NCBI RefSeq assembly: GCF_001421715.1
Contig: NZ_LMKP01000023.1
Span: 1-64,000, forward strand
Source: Sphingomonas sp. Leaf22
GTDB lineage: Bacteria > Pseudomonadota > Alphaproteobacteria > Sphingomonadales > Sphingomonadaceae
Length of the DNA: 64,000 nucleotides
Direction of reading: 5' to 3'
Each line of letters starts with the position of its first letter. Position 1 is the first letter of the stretch. Position numbers and translations under genes: made by a program. This document shows positions 45,445-54,522 of this stretch, one piece after another. The notes beneath the pieces are model-generated. The model saw only the letters and a list, made by a program, of their open reading frames with translations. It searched no databases and was not told where the DNA came from.

Positions 45445-46536
45445 ATGCCCCGCCCCCTGATCGCCGCCCTCCTGCTGGCACTCCCCGCCATCACGCCGGC
45501 CCAGACCGTCGCCCCCGTCGCCGAAACCGCCACCCGGCCGATTCCGCTGCACATCGGCGGCCGCGTCGTCCCCGTCGACGGCGGGTATCAGCGGCAATGG
45601 CCGGGCACCTATCTCGAAGCCGCGTTCAAAGGCCGCGCCGTCGACCTGAAGGTCGGTCCGGGCGAGGTCTCGCTGCGCATCAGCATCGACGGCGCGGCCC
45701 CCGTCGCACTGGTCCGCCCCAAACCCGGCCGCTACCGCATCACCGCGCCCGGTGCCGGCCGCCATCGCATCCGCGTCGACGTGGTTAGCGAATCACAGGC
45801 CGGCCCGACCGGTCTGGGCGGCCTCTTCGCGCCGGCCGGTACCACGCCGCTGGCCGCGCCGAGGGCCGCCGCCCGCCGGATCGAATTCATCGGCGACTCG
45901 CACACCGTCGGCTATGGCAACACGTCGACCAGCCGCGACTGCACCGACGTGCAGGTGTGGGAGACGACCGACACGTCGCAGGGGATCGCCGGCCGCCTCG
46001 GCAAACGCTACGGTGCCGACATCCGCGTCAACGCGATTTCCGGGCGGGGCATCGTCCGCAACTATGGCGGTTTCGCAGCACCGACCGTGCCGCAGGCCTA
46101 TCCCTACGCGCTGTTCGACGCCAAGACCCCGGCCGACGACGCGAACTGGCATCCGCAGGTTATCGTGATCGCACTCGGCACCAATGACTTTACGACTCCG
46201 CTGAAGCCCGGCGAACGCTGGGCCGATCGCGCCGCGCTGCACGCCGATTACGAGGCGCGCTATGTCGCCTTCGTCCAGGGGTTGCGCCGCCGCGACCCGA
46301 ACGCCCTGTTCGTGCTGTGGGCGACCGACCTTGCCGATGGTGAGATCCTGCGCGAGGTCCAGCAGGTCGCGACCAGACTCCGCGCGACCGGCGAGACGCG
46401 CCTTGCGGTCGTGCCCGTCACCGGCCTCAACTTCGGCGGCTGTCATTATCATCCCGATCTGGCCGACGACGCAAGGATCGCCGCGGCGATCACGACCGCG
46501 ATCGATGCCCGGGCAGACGTGTGGGGGCGGCGCTAG
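45445..46536 (+). CDS. Exported SGNH/GDSL esterase, CE2-like
   Basis: A two-domain carbohydrate esterase of 363 residues. After a signal peptide (PLIAALLLALPAITPAQ) comes a beta-sandwich (about 30-120, GTYLEAAFKGRAVDLKVG), then an SGNH hydrolase domain with S152 in FIGDSHTVGYGNT, the Gly block GRGIVRNYGG, the Asn block ALGTNDFTTPL and the His in CHYHPDLADDARI. CE2 enzymes remove acetyl groups from xylan or mannan. The neighbouring mannanase suggests deacetylation of acetylated mannan. AAAAGGA precedes the ATG. Confidence 0.9.
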   Translation: MPRPLIAALLLALPAITPAQTVAPVAETATRPIPLHIGGRVVPVDGGYQRQWPGTYLEAAFKGRAVDLKVGPGEVSLRISIDGAAPVALVRPKPGRYRITAPGAGRHRIRVDVVSESQAGPTGLGGLFAPAGTTPLAAPRAAARRIEFIGDSHTVGYGNTSTSRDCTDVQVWETTDTSQGIAGRLGKRYGADIRVNAISGRGIVRNYGGFAAPTVPQAYPYALFDAKTPADDANWHPQVIVIALGTNDFTTPLKPGERWADRAALHADYEARYVAFVQGLRRRDPNALFVLWATDLADGEILREVQQVATRLRATGETRLAVVPVTGLNFGGCHYHPDLADDARIAAAITTAIDARADVWGRR

Positions 46537-46714
46537 GACCGATCGACATTCAGCTATCAGGTCAGCGAACTGCTCCCCTGCCTGACAGGGGAGGGGCTGG
46601 GGGTGGGTCGGTCTGTGGCTGGGGAGTCGCTCCATCGCAGGCCAACCTACCCCCGACCCCTCCCTTGTCAGGGAGGGGGGCAGCCGAAACCCTACGGAAT
46701 GTCGATCGGCCCTA
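46534..46714. repeat. Long imperfect palindrome spanning both convergent stop codons
   Basis: The outer 18 bases TAGGACCGATCGACATTC (46534-46551) recur inverted at 46697-46714 with one mismatch. An inner pair of about 45 bases (around 46571-46616 and 46640-46686) is also an imperfect inverted repeat. The first TAG is the stop of the esterase gene and, on the other strand, the last TAG is the stop of the GH127 gene. The element looks like a REPIN or MITE-like unit. Confidence 0.85.
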
Positions 46715-49108
46715 AACCGACGTCACCGGCGCGGCGTCCTCGGCGGTGAGCATCCGCACTTCGTAAATCACCGCATCGCCCTGCTTCGCGGTCAAGGTGA
46801 TGGTCGCCGCCGGGCGTCCCTGCGCTCCCGCCGACGGGATCGGATAGTCGAGCGCGACGAACCGGTCCGCCGCCGGCCCCTTGTGCGTCGCGGTGGCGAG
46901 CGGTGCGCCGTCGAGGGCGATGTCGATCGCGCGATCGACGTCGCGGCCCCAGATCAGCAGCCGCAGCACCGCCGGTCCCGGTCGCCGGGCCAGCGTCATG
47001 CCCAGGGTCTGGCCGGGCTTGATGCGCCGCGCCGACCGTCCCGACCAGTTCACGACCTCGCTGCCGCCCGGTACGACCTGATGGTCGCGCTCCGGCTGCA
47101 TCTCGCCCATGTACAGCGTGTCGACGGTACGCCGGCCGAGCGTCCGTGCCTCGGCCTGCGCCCGCACATACTCGCCTCGCGCCGCCGCCCACCGATCGCT
47201 GGTGAAGGTCGGCAGATACACTGCCGTCCGCCGGTCCCATTGCGAATAGAAGGGGCGGAAGGTCAGCTTCTCGCCCAGCGCGCCGGTCGCGGTGAAGCGG
47301 TTGTCGCCCGCCGGCGTCAGGCTGTCGGCGATCGCGCCGTCGCTGACCAGTGCCGGCCCGGTACTGTCGAACGGCTTCGCCTCGCTGCCCATATCGGCGG
47401 CGAGCACCAGCGGGCCATAGGTGAAGGCGACGATCGTCGGATCGTCGGGCGTCGCTTCGGTCGCCAGCGTCATCGGCAGCGTCAGCGCGACGGTATCGCC
47501 CGCGCGCCACCGCCGGTCGATCACCGCATAGCCGCCGCGCATCACCGGCGCGATCGCCTGTCCGTTCAGCGCCACGACCGGGTTCTTCGCCCAGCCGGGC
47601 AGGCGGATCGCGATCGCCTGCCTGCCGCGCGGTGCGCGCCGGACGGTGAGCGTCCCGTCGCCCTTCAGCGGCATCGCGGTATCGAGATCGACCGCCAGTT
47701 CCCGTTCGCTCCAGTCGAGCTTCGATGGCACGAACAGGTTCAGGTACAGCGTGTCCGCATCCTGCCACCAGATCGAATCGGCATGTTTGGCATGGCTCTC
47801 CATTCCCGACCCGACGCAGCACCAGAAACTGTCCTCGGGGCTGGAATAGGTCCGCCGCGCCCCGGCCGCCAACGGCATGAAATAGACGAAGCGGCCGTCG
47901 CGTGGCCGCTGATGGGCGAGCATGTGGTTGATCTGCACCCGTTCGTAGAAATCGAACCAGCGTGCCTCGGGCTGCCAGCCATAGAGATGCCGGGTCAGCT
48001 TCAGCATGTTATAGCTGTTGCACGCCTCGCACGTCGCCTCGCCCAGTCGGTTCGACAGCTGGTCGGGCTGGCCGAAATGCTCACGTTCCGAATTGCCGCC
48101 GATGACATAGCTGTGATGCCCGGTCACCCGCTGGTGAAAGAAGCGCGCCGCCGCCGCATGGGCCGGCGCGCCGGTCAGTTCGTGGAGGCGGGCAAGGCCG
48201 ATCACCTTCGGGATCTGCGTATTGGCGTGCAGCCCGGCCAGCCGGTCCTGTCCGGCGGTCAGCGGGTCGAGCACCGCCTTGTGCCGGATCTTTTCCGCCA
48301 TCCGCAGCCAGCGGGCATCGCCGGTCAGCGCATAGGTATCGGCATAGCTTTCGTTCAGCCCGCCATGCTCGGCGGCCAGAATACGCTGCATCTGTTCGTC
48401 GGAGCGCGGTTCGAGCACGCCGGCCAGATAGCCGGCCATGCCGAGCAACACCGGCATGGCCCGTGGATTGCGCGCCAGCACATGCGCGTCGATCAGCCCG
48501 GCATGAACCTTGTGCCATGTATAGAGCGGCACCCAGCCGCCGTTCAGGTCGAACCCGTTGCTGCGGATATCGCCGCGGCGCAATTCCTCGAACACGATCT
48601 TGCCGTCGACCGCCCGGCCATCGCGCTCGACGGTCGTGCCACCGACATAGCCGTCGCCATGCGCCGCCTGAATCCGCGCCATCTCCTTCAGCGCATGGTC
48701 GAGCCGCGTCGCGACCGCCGGGTCGCCGGTATTGGCGACGGTCAGCGCACAGGCCGACAGCCAGTGGCCAAGGCTGTGCCCGGCAATCCCCTGCGCCTCC
48801 CAACCGCCATAGACCGGCTTCGGCGCAGGCAGTCCGGCCGAAATATAGAAATTATGCAGCAGCCGTTCGGGGTCGAGGTCGAGCAGATAGCGGCGATTGG
48901 CGGCGAAGGCATCGGCGAAGGGCGATGGCTGCAACGTCACGAATCGGGCGGGGATCGGTTCGACCCGACGCATCGCCCGAGTCGCCGCGAACGCCGATGT
49001 GCCGAACGGCAACAGGCTGGCACCGATCATCAGGCTCCGGCGACTGATCGGCAGGACCCGGCCGGGTCCGGTGCCGTGCGGGATCGGGGGCGTGACGGGG
49101 TTCGGCAT
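46712..49108 (-). CDS. GH127 beta-L-arabinofuranosidase-like enzyme, Tat-exported
   Basis: GH127 enzymes release beta-L-arabinofuranose. The family catalytic core is visible: GHSLGHWLSACA, SNRLGEATCEACNSYNMLKL and DSFWCCVGSGMESHAKH. By analogy with HypBA1 of Bifidobacterium longum, E361, C363, C430 and C431 would hold the zinc, with one of the paired cysteines as nucleophile. The N-terminus (PISRRSLMIGASLLPFG) is a twin-arginine signal. The start at 49108 has AGGACC upstream; 49135 and 49246 are in-frame alternatives. It is divergent from the TonB receptor. Confidence 0.9.
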   Translation of the reverse strand: MPNPVTPPIPHGTGPGRVLPISRRSLMIGASLLPFGTSAFAATRAMRRVEPIPARFVTLQPSPFADAFAANRRYLLDLDPERLLHNFYISAGLPAPKPVYGGWEAQGIAGHSLGHWLSACALTVANTGDPAVATRLDHALKEMARIQAAHGDGYVGGTTVERDGRAVDGKIVFEELRRGDIRSNGFDLNGGWVPLYTWHKVHAGLIDAHVLARNPRAMPVLLGMAGYLAGVLEPRSDEQMQRILAAEHGGLNESYADTYALTGDARWLRMAEKIRHKAVLDPLTAGQDRLAGLHANTQIPKVIGLARLHELTGAPAHAAAARFFHQRVTGHHSYVIGGNSEREHFGQPDQLSNRLGEATCEACNSYNMLKLTRHLYGWQPEARWFDFYERVQINHMLAHQRPRDGRFVYFMPLAAGARRTYSSPEDSFWCCVGSGMESHAKHADSIWWQDADTLYLNLFVPSKLDWSERELAVDLDTAMPLKGDGTLTVRRAPRGRQAIAIRLPGWAKNPVVALNGQAIAPVMRGGYAVIDRRWRAGDTVALTLPMTLATEATPDDPTIVAFTYGPLVLAADMGSEAKPFDSTGPALVSDGAIADSLTPAGDNRFTATGALGEKLTFRPFYSQWDRRTAVYLPTFTSDRWAAARGEYVRAQAEARTLGRRTVDTLYMGEMQPERDHQVVPGGSEVVNWSGRSARRIKPGQTLGMTLARRPGPAVLRLLIWGRDVDRAIDIALDGAPLATATHKGPAADRFVALDYPIPSAGAQGRPAATITLTAKQGDAVIYEVRMLTAEDAAPVTSV

Positions 49109-49446
49109 GGACGGTCCTGACTGACGGTTTGGCATCGCTGCGTCTTCAGGAAATAATTGTCTGACTTTTGAAAGAACGTCAACCGGCGATGGCGCAATCC
49201 TGCCAATGATATCGCTATCATCGCCGCCACCCAATGCGCTTGTCATGGTGCGGCCTGTTCGATCCCGCTGTATAAAATCCGGGCCTAATCAGGCGCGAAC
49301 CCGATCCTAGCGCGCCAATCACGATCTGCGACTGAAGTGCAACATCCCTGACATTTTTCATATCGTCCCCATTGCATTCCCCCATCCTCACGGTAATTGT
49401 CAGAGTATAGATAGGCCCAATCAAGGGCCTGATCGGGGAGAGTTTC
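49109..49446. promoter_or_regulatory. Divergent promoter region of GH127 and TonB receptor genes
   Basis: At 49206-49221 lies ATGATATCGCTATCAT, with TGATA-TCGC-TATCA fitting the LacI-family operator pattern TGnnAnCGnTnnCA. A hairpin (AGGCCC at 49413-49418, GGGCCT at 49425-49430) occurs in the leader of the receptor gene just before its GGGGAGAG ribosome site. No gene is supported in the stretch. Confidence 0.55.
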
Positions 49447-52362
49447 ATGGTCGTCAGGGCCGGGATGCTGGTGTCGGCATCTGCAATCGCTTTGTTCCTT
49501 GGCATGCCCGCCTATGCGCAGGTGACCGGTGCAACGCCCGGCGTCCCCGCCGATGGCCCGGAACAGGCCGGCGACGGCACCGTTTCGCGCGACCCCGCCA
49601 CCGACGAAGGCGACGAGATCATCGTCACCGGCGTGCGGGCATCGATCCTCGGTGCGCTGAACGTAAAGCGCAACGCAACGCAGGTCGTCGACTCGATCGT
49701 CGCCGAAGATGTCGGCAAACTGCCCGACAATAATGCGATCGAAGCGTTGCAACGCGTCAGCGGCGTGCAGGTGACGAACCGGGCGGGCGGTGAAGCCGCC
49801 GCGATCTCGATCCGGGGTCTGCCCGATGCGTTGACGACGATGAATGGGCGCAACATATTTACCGCGTCGGGGCAAAATTTCTCGCTGGCGGATATTCCCG
49901 CGAACCTGGTCAAGCGGATCGACGTGTACAAGACGCGCGCCGCCGACCAGATCGAGACCGGCATCGCCGGCCAGATCGACGTGTTCACCCGGCGTCCGTT
50001 CGATTTCAACGGCTTCGCGCTTTCGGGCGTCGCGCGCGGCATCTATAACGAACAGGCCGACAGCATTAATCCCAACGTGTCGGGGCTGATCAGCAATCGC
50101 TGGGAAACCGGGATCGGCGATATCGGCGTGTTGGTGAGCGGCAGCTATGCGCGCACCAAATATCGCGACATGAGCGTGACGGCGGGTGCGATGGTGCCGT
50201 TCGCAACGACCGCCAATCTGCCGCGCGGCAGCGGCGCGGCCAATGTTTGCGTGCCGTCCAATCCGAACGGCTGGACCGTGCTCGAACGGATTGCGCCGAC
50301 GGATTGCCGTGCTCCGGGGCAATCGCTTTGGCAGCCGGGTCTCGAACGCGGGTTGCCAACCGCGCCCGGATCGACATTGCGGATCAACGGGCAGGACGTC
50401 CCCTATTATCTCTCGCGCGACGCGGTGTTCAGCCCCGACGTCGCGGGCACGCGCGAACGTCCGGCGGTGAACGCCGCAGTGCAATGGTCGCCGAACAGCA
50501 GTTCGACTTACACCGCCGAATTCTTCTGGAACCAGTTCCGCGCGACGACGCAGAACAGCCTGTTCTTCAGCTTCGTCGACTGGTGGGGCGGGCTCGGCGC
50601 CAATCCGGCCTCGACGATCGAACTCTATCCCGACACCAACATCGTCAAGGCGCGCTCGGTCGGCGACGTGTTCGGGTTCAACAGCGGCGACTATACCCGG
50701 TCGAAGACCGACAGCTTCGTCTATGCGCTCAACGCCGACTGGAAAGTGGGCGATAACGGCCGGATCACCGCCGATCTGTCGTATCAGAACAGCCAGTTCG
50801 ACACCCAATTCCTCGCGATGCGCCTGAACCGCGTCGCCAGCCGGATCGATGTCGATTTCAATACCCGGGGCGGCATCCCCGCCTATAATTTCGACAATAA
50901 CGACCTGCTGGTCGATCCGACCCGGTGGACCGTCGGCGAATTCTACGACAATGCCAACCGGTCGAAGGGCGATGCCAAGACGCTGCACCTCGACGGTGAG
51001 AATAAGTGGGACGAAGGTTTCCTGCGCCGGGTGAAGGCGGGCATCCGCGTCGACGATCGCAACGCCGTCGATTCGGTGCGGTCGCAGGATGCGGGCGCAT
51101 TGGGGCGGCGCTTCTCCGATCTCGATCCGGGCCTGCAACTGACCAACAAGGACTTTTTCGACGGGCGTGCCAGCGTGCCGACGTCGTGGCTGGTCCCCAA
51201 CGGCACCTATATCTACGAAAATGCCGACGCGATCCGGCAGTTGTACAAAAGCACCGTCGCCCCCAATTTCCTGCTGTCGGATCAGCTGCGCCTGACCGAC
51301 GTGTTCGACATCAACGAAATCACCATGAGCGCCTATGCCATGGCCGATGGGCAGTTCGACCTGTTCGGACGGCCGTTCCATGTGCAGGCCGGCCTTCGCT
51401 ACACCGATGTCGACACGAATTTCGTGTTCACCGACCGCTATAACGGCACCGTCACCCGCGCATCGAACGGCACCGCGCGGTTCCTGCCGAGCGCCACGTT
51501 GCGCTACGACGTGGCCGACGATTTCCGCATCCGCTTCAACTATGGCGAGACGCTGCGCCGGCCGGCGTTCGGCGATCTCAACCCCAATCCCAATCTGGTC
51601 GGCGACCTGACCAATATCGGTCGCGGCAGCGGGTCGTCGGGCAATCCGAACCTGCGCCCGACCATCGCCAAGAATTACGACCTGTCGGCCGAATGGTTTT
51701 TCGAACGGGGCAGCGCGATCTATGGTACGCTGTTCCGGCGGGAGATTGACGGGCTGGTCGTGCCGCTGACGTCGGTGCTGACCATTCCCAATACCGGGCT
51801 GAACACCAACGTCTTCGCCGTCACCCGTCCCGAAAACGCCTCGAACGGCGTGCTCAAGGGGATCGAGCTGGGGCTGACCTATTTCCCGACCTATCTGCCC
51901 GCGATCCTCGACGGGTTCGGGTTTCAGGGCAGCCTGACGCTGCTCGATTCGAACCAGAACATCCCGCTGACCGACAGTGCCGGCAATGTGACCGGCGAGA
52001 CGCAGTCGGCCTTCTTCGGCGTGTCCGACCTGTCGTACAATGCGACGCTGGCCTATGAGAAGGGCGGCCTCGGTGCGCGTCTGTCCTATGTCTGGCGCAA
52101 GGCGTTCCTCGCCAACAACGAAGCGCGGCTGTTCGCCAATCCGATCGGCGTCTGGCGGCGTCCCGAAAGCAGCCTCGACTTTCAGCTGACCTATGCGGTC
52201 ACCAACCGGCTGGGGCTGACGCTCGACGCGGTCAATCTGACCAGCCAGACGCAGCAGAATTATTACCGGTTCGAGGATGCCGGCAATGCCGACCAGTTCA
52301 ACCTCGGCACCACCCTGCTCTCGCGGACCTTCGCGGTCGGGCTGCGCTACTCGTTCGACTGA
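49447..52362 (+). CDS. TonB-dependent receptor (glycan import)
   Basis: An outer-membrane gated barrel of 971 residues. It has a signal peptide (about 1-24), a TonB box-like stretch (DEIIVTGVRASILGALN), the plug domain (about 70-190: VVDSIVAEDVGKLPDNNAIEAL, GVQVTNRAGGEAAAISIRGL and VDVFTRRPF-like end) and a barrel ending in TFAVGLRYSFD with the terminal aromatic. The plug pattern DSIVAEDxGKLPDxNxAEAL is typical of sugar-polymer receptors in sphingomonads, xanthomonads and Caulobacter. Its neighbours suggest arabino-oligosaccharide uptake. Confidence 0.95.
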   Translation: MVVRAGMLVSASAIALFLGMPAYAQVTGATPGVPADGPEQAGDGTVSRDPATDEGDEIIVTGVRASILGALNVKRNATQVVDSIVAEDVGKLPDNNAIEALQRVSGVQVTNRAGGEAAAISIRGLPDALTTMNGRNIFTASGQNFSLADIPANLVKRIDVYKTRAADQIETGIAGQIDVFTRRPFDFNGFALSGVARGIYNEQADSINPNVSGLISNRWETGIGDIGVLVSGSYARTKYRDMSVTAGAMVPFATTANLPRGSGAANVCVPSNPNGWTVLERIAPTDCRAPGQSLWQPGLERGLPTAPGSTLRINGQDVPYYLSRDAVFSPDVAGTRERPAVNAAVQWSPNSSSTYTAEFFWNQFRATTQNSLFFSFVDWWGGLGANPASTIELYPDTNIVKARSVGDVFGFNSGDYTRSKTDSFVYALNADWKVGDNGRITADLSYQNSQFDTQFLAMRLNRVASRIDVDFNTRGGIPAYNFDNNDLLVDPTRWTVGEFYDNANRSKGDAKTLHLDGENKWDEGFLRRVKAGIRVDDRNAVDSVRSQDAGALGRRFSDLDPGLQLTNKDFFDGRASVPTSWLVPNGTYIYENADAIRQLYKSTVAPNFLLSDQLRLTDVFDINEITMSAYAMADGQFDLFGRPFHVQAGLRYTDVDTNFVFTDRYNGTVTRASNGTARFLPSATLRYDVADDFRIRFNYGETLRRPAFGDLNPNPNLVGDLTNIGRGSGSSGNPNLRPTIAKNYDLSAEWFFERGSAIYGTLFRREIDGLVVPLTSVLTIPNTGLNTNVFAVTRPENASNGVLKGIELGLTYFPTYLPAILDGFGFQGSLTLLDSNQNIPLTDSAGNVTGETQSAFFGVSDLSYNATLAYEKGGLGARLSYVWRKAFLANNEARLFANPIGVWRRPESSLDFQLTYAVTNRLGLTLDAVNLTSQTQQNYYRFEDAGNADQFNLGTTLLSRTFAVGLRYSFD

Positions 52363-52410
52363 CGCGCATCGCCCGCTGTGATCCAATCCCTTTCTGACGG
52401 AGTGACCCCC

Positions 52411-53499
52411 ATGATCCGGTCCACGCTTCCGCTCGCCGCCCTCGTCCTGCTCGCCGGTTGCAACGGTATTTCGGGTACCGATGCCAGCGGCAATATCTCG
52501 GCACCGGTCGCACCGGCTCCGACTCCGACTCCGACGCCGACTCCCACGCCGACCTCGACCGCGACGTCGGGCCTGCTGGCGCTGACCGGCGACACGATGC
52601 CGGTCCATGACCCGGCCATCCTGAAGGACGGCAACACCTATTTCCTGTTCGCGACCGGGTCGGTCACCGATCGCGAAGGGTTGCTGGCGACGCGGACCTC
52701 GACCGATCTGACCGCATGGACGTGGCGCGGTCCGGCCTATACCGCGCTGCCGGCATGGACCGCGACCGCCGTGCCCGGCACGTCGGGTATCTGGGCCCCC
52801 GACATCGTCAAGCGCGGCGGCGAATATCGGCTGTATTATTCGGTCTCGACCTTCGGCAGCAACCGGTCGGCGATCGGCCTGACCGTCAACAACGCGCTGA
52901 GCGTCAACAGTCCCGCGACCGGCTGGGTCGACAAGGGGGCGGTGATCCAGTCGAACACCACCGACAATTTCAACGCGATCGACCCGGCGGTCTTCACCGA
53001 CGCCGATGGCGGCGAATGGATGGCGTTCGGCAGCTTCTGGTCGGGCATCAAGATGGTCCGGCTCGATCCCGCCACCGGCCTGCGCCTTGCCAGCGACCAG
53101 ACGATCTATCCGCTGGCGACGCGCCCGGCACCGGGTGCGATCGAAGCGCCGTTCGTCGTCCGCCACGGCGACTATTACTATCTGTTCGCATCGTTCGACG
53201 CCTGTTGTCAGGGGGCGGCCAGCACCTACAACACCGTCGTCGGCCGGTCGCGGACGCCGACCGGGCCGTATCTCGACAAGAGCGGCAAATCGATGCTCGA
53301 CGGTGGCGGTTCGCTGGTGCTGGCATCGGGGCAGGGGACCGATTCGCGCTATGTCGGGCGCGGCCATGTCGCGGTGCTGCAGGAGGCGACCGGCGATCAT
53401 ATCGTCTATCACGCCTATGACCGCGAACGGAACGGCGCACCGACGCTACAGATCCAGCGGCTGACATGGGATGCCGATGGCTGGCCGGTGGCGCAGTAA
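52411..53499 (+). CDS. GH43 endo-arabinanase-like lipoprotein
   Basis: A five-bladed beta-propeller glycosidase. The three catalytic acids are D67 (MPVHDPAIL), D191 (FNAIDPAVF) and E245 (GAIEAPFVV). IWAPDIVKRGGEYRLYYSV, FGSFWSGIKMVRLDP and SMLDGGGSLVL match endo-1,5-alpha-L-arabinanases. A lipobox (LVLLAGC, C17) is followed by a Pro/Thr repeat linker (APTPTPTPTPTPT-type, about 37-52), so the enzyme is tethered to a membrane. It shares the stretch YRLYYSVSTFGSNRSAIGL with the next gene, so the two are tandem paralogues. Confidence 0.94.
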   Translation: MIRSTLPLAALVLLAGCNGISGTDASGNISAPVAPAPTPTPTPTPTPTSTATSGLLALTGDTMPVHDPAILKDGNTYFLFATGSVTDREGLLATRTSTDLTAWTWRGPAYTALPAWTATAVPGTSGIWAPDIVKRGGEYRLYYSVSTFGSNRSAIGLTVNNALSVNSPATGWVDKGAVIQSNTTDNFNAIDPAVFTDADGGEWMAFGSFWSGIKMVRLDPATGLRLASDQTIYPLATRPAPGAIEAPFVVRHGDYYYLFASFDACCQGAASTYNTVVGRSRTPTGPYLDKSGKSMLDGGGSLVLASGQGTDSRYVGRGHVAVLQEATGDHIVYHAYDRERNGAPTLQIQRLTWDADGWPVAQ

Positions 53500-53500
53500 C

Positions 53501-54508
53501 ATGGGGTTCGCGCGCATGCTGTCGTCGTTCGCGGCGGTGTTGCTCGCCGGGGCGGGGGTCGCACAGACCGCCGCCCCGGAAGGCGATATCCGACCGGTCC
53601 ATGATCCGGTGCTGATCCGGCAGGGGGCGACGTGGCACGTCTTTTCGACCGGCATCGGGCGCGACGGGCAGGGGGTGCTGTCCGAGCGGACCTCGCCCGA
53701 TCTGGTCCATTGGCAGGCGGGCACGCCACCCTTCGCCAAGCTGCCCGACTGGGCGACGCAGGCCATTCCCGGCGCACGCAATCTGTGGGCGCCCGACATA
53801 TCCTTCGTGAACGGCCGCTATCGCCTGTATTATTCGGTCTCGACCTTCGGATCGAACCGGTCGGCGATCGGCCTCGCCACCAACGCGACGCTCGACCGCC
53901 AAGCACCCGGCTATGGCTGGCGCGACGAGGGCATGGTGCTGCGATCGATGCCGGGCGATGCCTATAACGCGATCGACCCGGCGTTCATCGCCGACAAGTC
54001 GGGCCGCCACTGGCTGTCGTTCGGCAGCTTCTGGAGCGGGCTGAAACTGGTCGAGCTGAACCCGCGGACCGGCAAGCCGCTGAACCCCGACGCCAAGCCG
54101 CTCGCGCTGGCCAGCCGTCCGGTCCCGGCGGGCGCGCCGTCGATCATCGAGGCACCCTATATCTTCGAACGCGGTGGCACTTACTGGCTGATCGCCAGCT
54201 ACGACTATTGCTGCAAGGGCGTGAACAGCACCTATTACACGGTCATCGGCCGGTCGAAGACGATCACCGGGCCGTATCTGGGCAAGGACGGCAGTTCGAT
54301 GCTCGCCGGTGGCGGCACGGTGCTGCTGCGGGCCGATCTGGAGGAAAAGGGCCGGTTCCGCGGGCCCGGCCATGCCGGCCACAGCCGGGGGGACGACGGC
54401 ATCGACCGCATCGTCTATCATGCCTACGACAAGGAAAATGCCGGTGCGCCGACCCTGCGCGTCGCGACCCTGCAATGGGGCAGCGATGGCTGGCCGACGG
54501 CCCGGTGA
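53501..54508 (+). CDS. Second GH43 endo-arabinanase-like enzyme, secreted
   Basis: A paralogue of the preceding gene, starting 2 bases after its stop. Catalytic residues are D35 (RPVHDPVLI), D159 (YNAIDPAFI) and E217 (SIIEAPYIF). It has an ordinary signal peptide (MLSSFAAVLLAGAGVAQ) without a lipobox, so it should be soluble in the periplasm or outside. The pair may divide labour between anchored and free enzyme, or between long and short arabinan chains. Confidence 0.93.
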   Translation: MGFARMLSSFAAVLLAGAGVAQTAAPEGDIRPVHDPVLIRQGATWHVFSTGIGRDGQGVLSERTSPDLVHWQAGTPPFAKLPDWATQAIPGARNLWAPDISFVNGRYRLYYSVSTFGSNRSAIGLATNATLDRQAPGYGWRDEGMVLRSMPGDAYNAIDPAFIADKSGRHWLSFGSFWSGLKLVELNPRTGKPLNPDAKPLALASRPVPAGAPSIIEAPYIFERGGTYWLIASYDYCCKGVNSTYYTVIGRSKTITGPYLGKDGSSMLAGGGTVLLRADLEEKGRFRGPGHAGHSRGDDGIDRIVYHAYDKENAGAPTLRVATLQWGSDGWPTAR

Positions 54509-54522
54509 AGGAGAGAATGACC

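Noticed and set aside
46883..49120. A 745-codon plus-strand frame
   Set aside because: Antisense to GH127, whose zinc-cysteine motifs are intact.
52507..52560. Short tandem repeat in DNA (ACTCCG/ACGCCG units)
   Set aside because: It encodes the Pro/Thr linker of the GH43 lipoprotein and is explained by that; it is not a CRISPR or separate repeat locus.
49285..53412. A 1,375-codon open frame on the minus strand
   Set aside because: It lies antisense to the TonB receptor and GH43 genes, which show clear family motifs. Its translation is low-complexity and Arg/Gly/Asp-rich, typical of shadow frames in GC-rich DNA.
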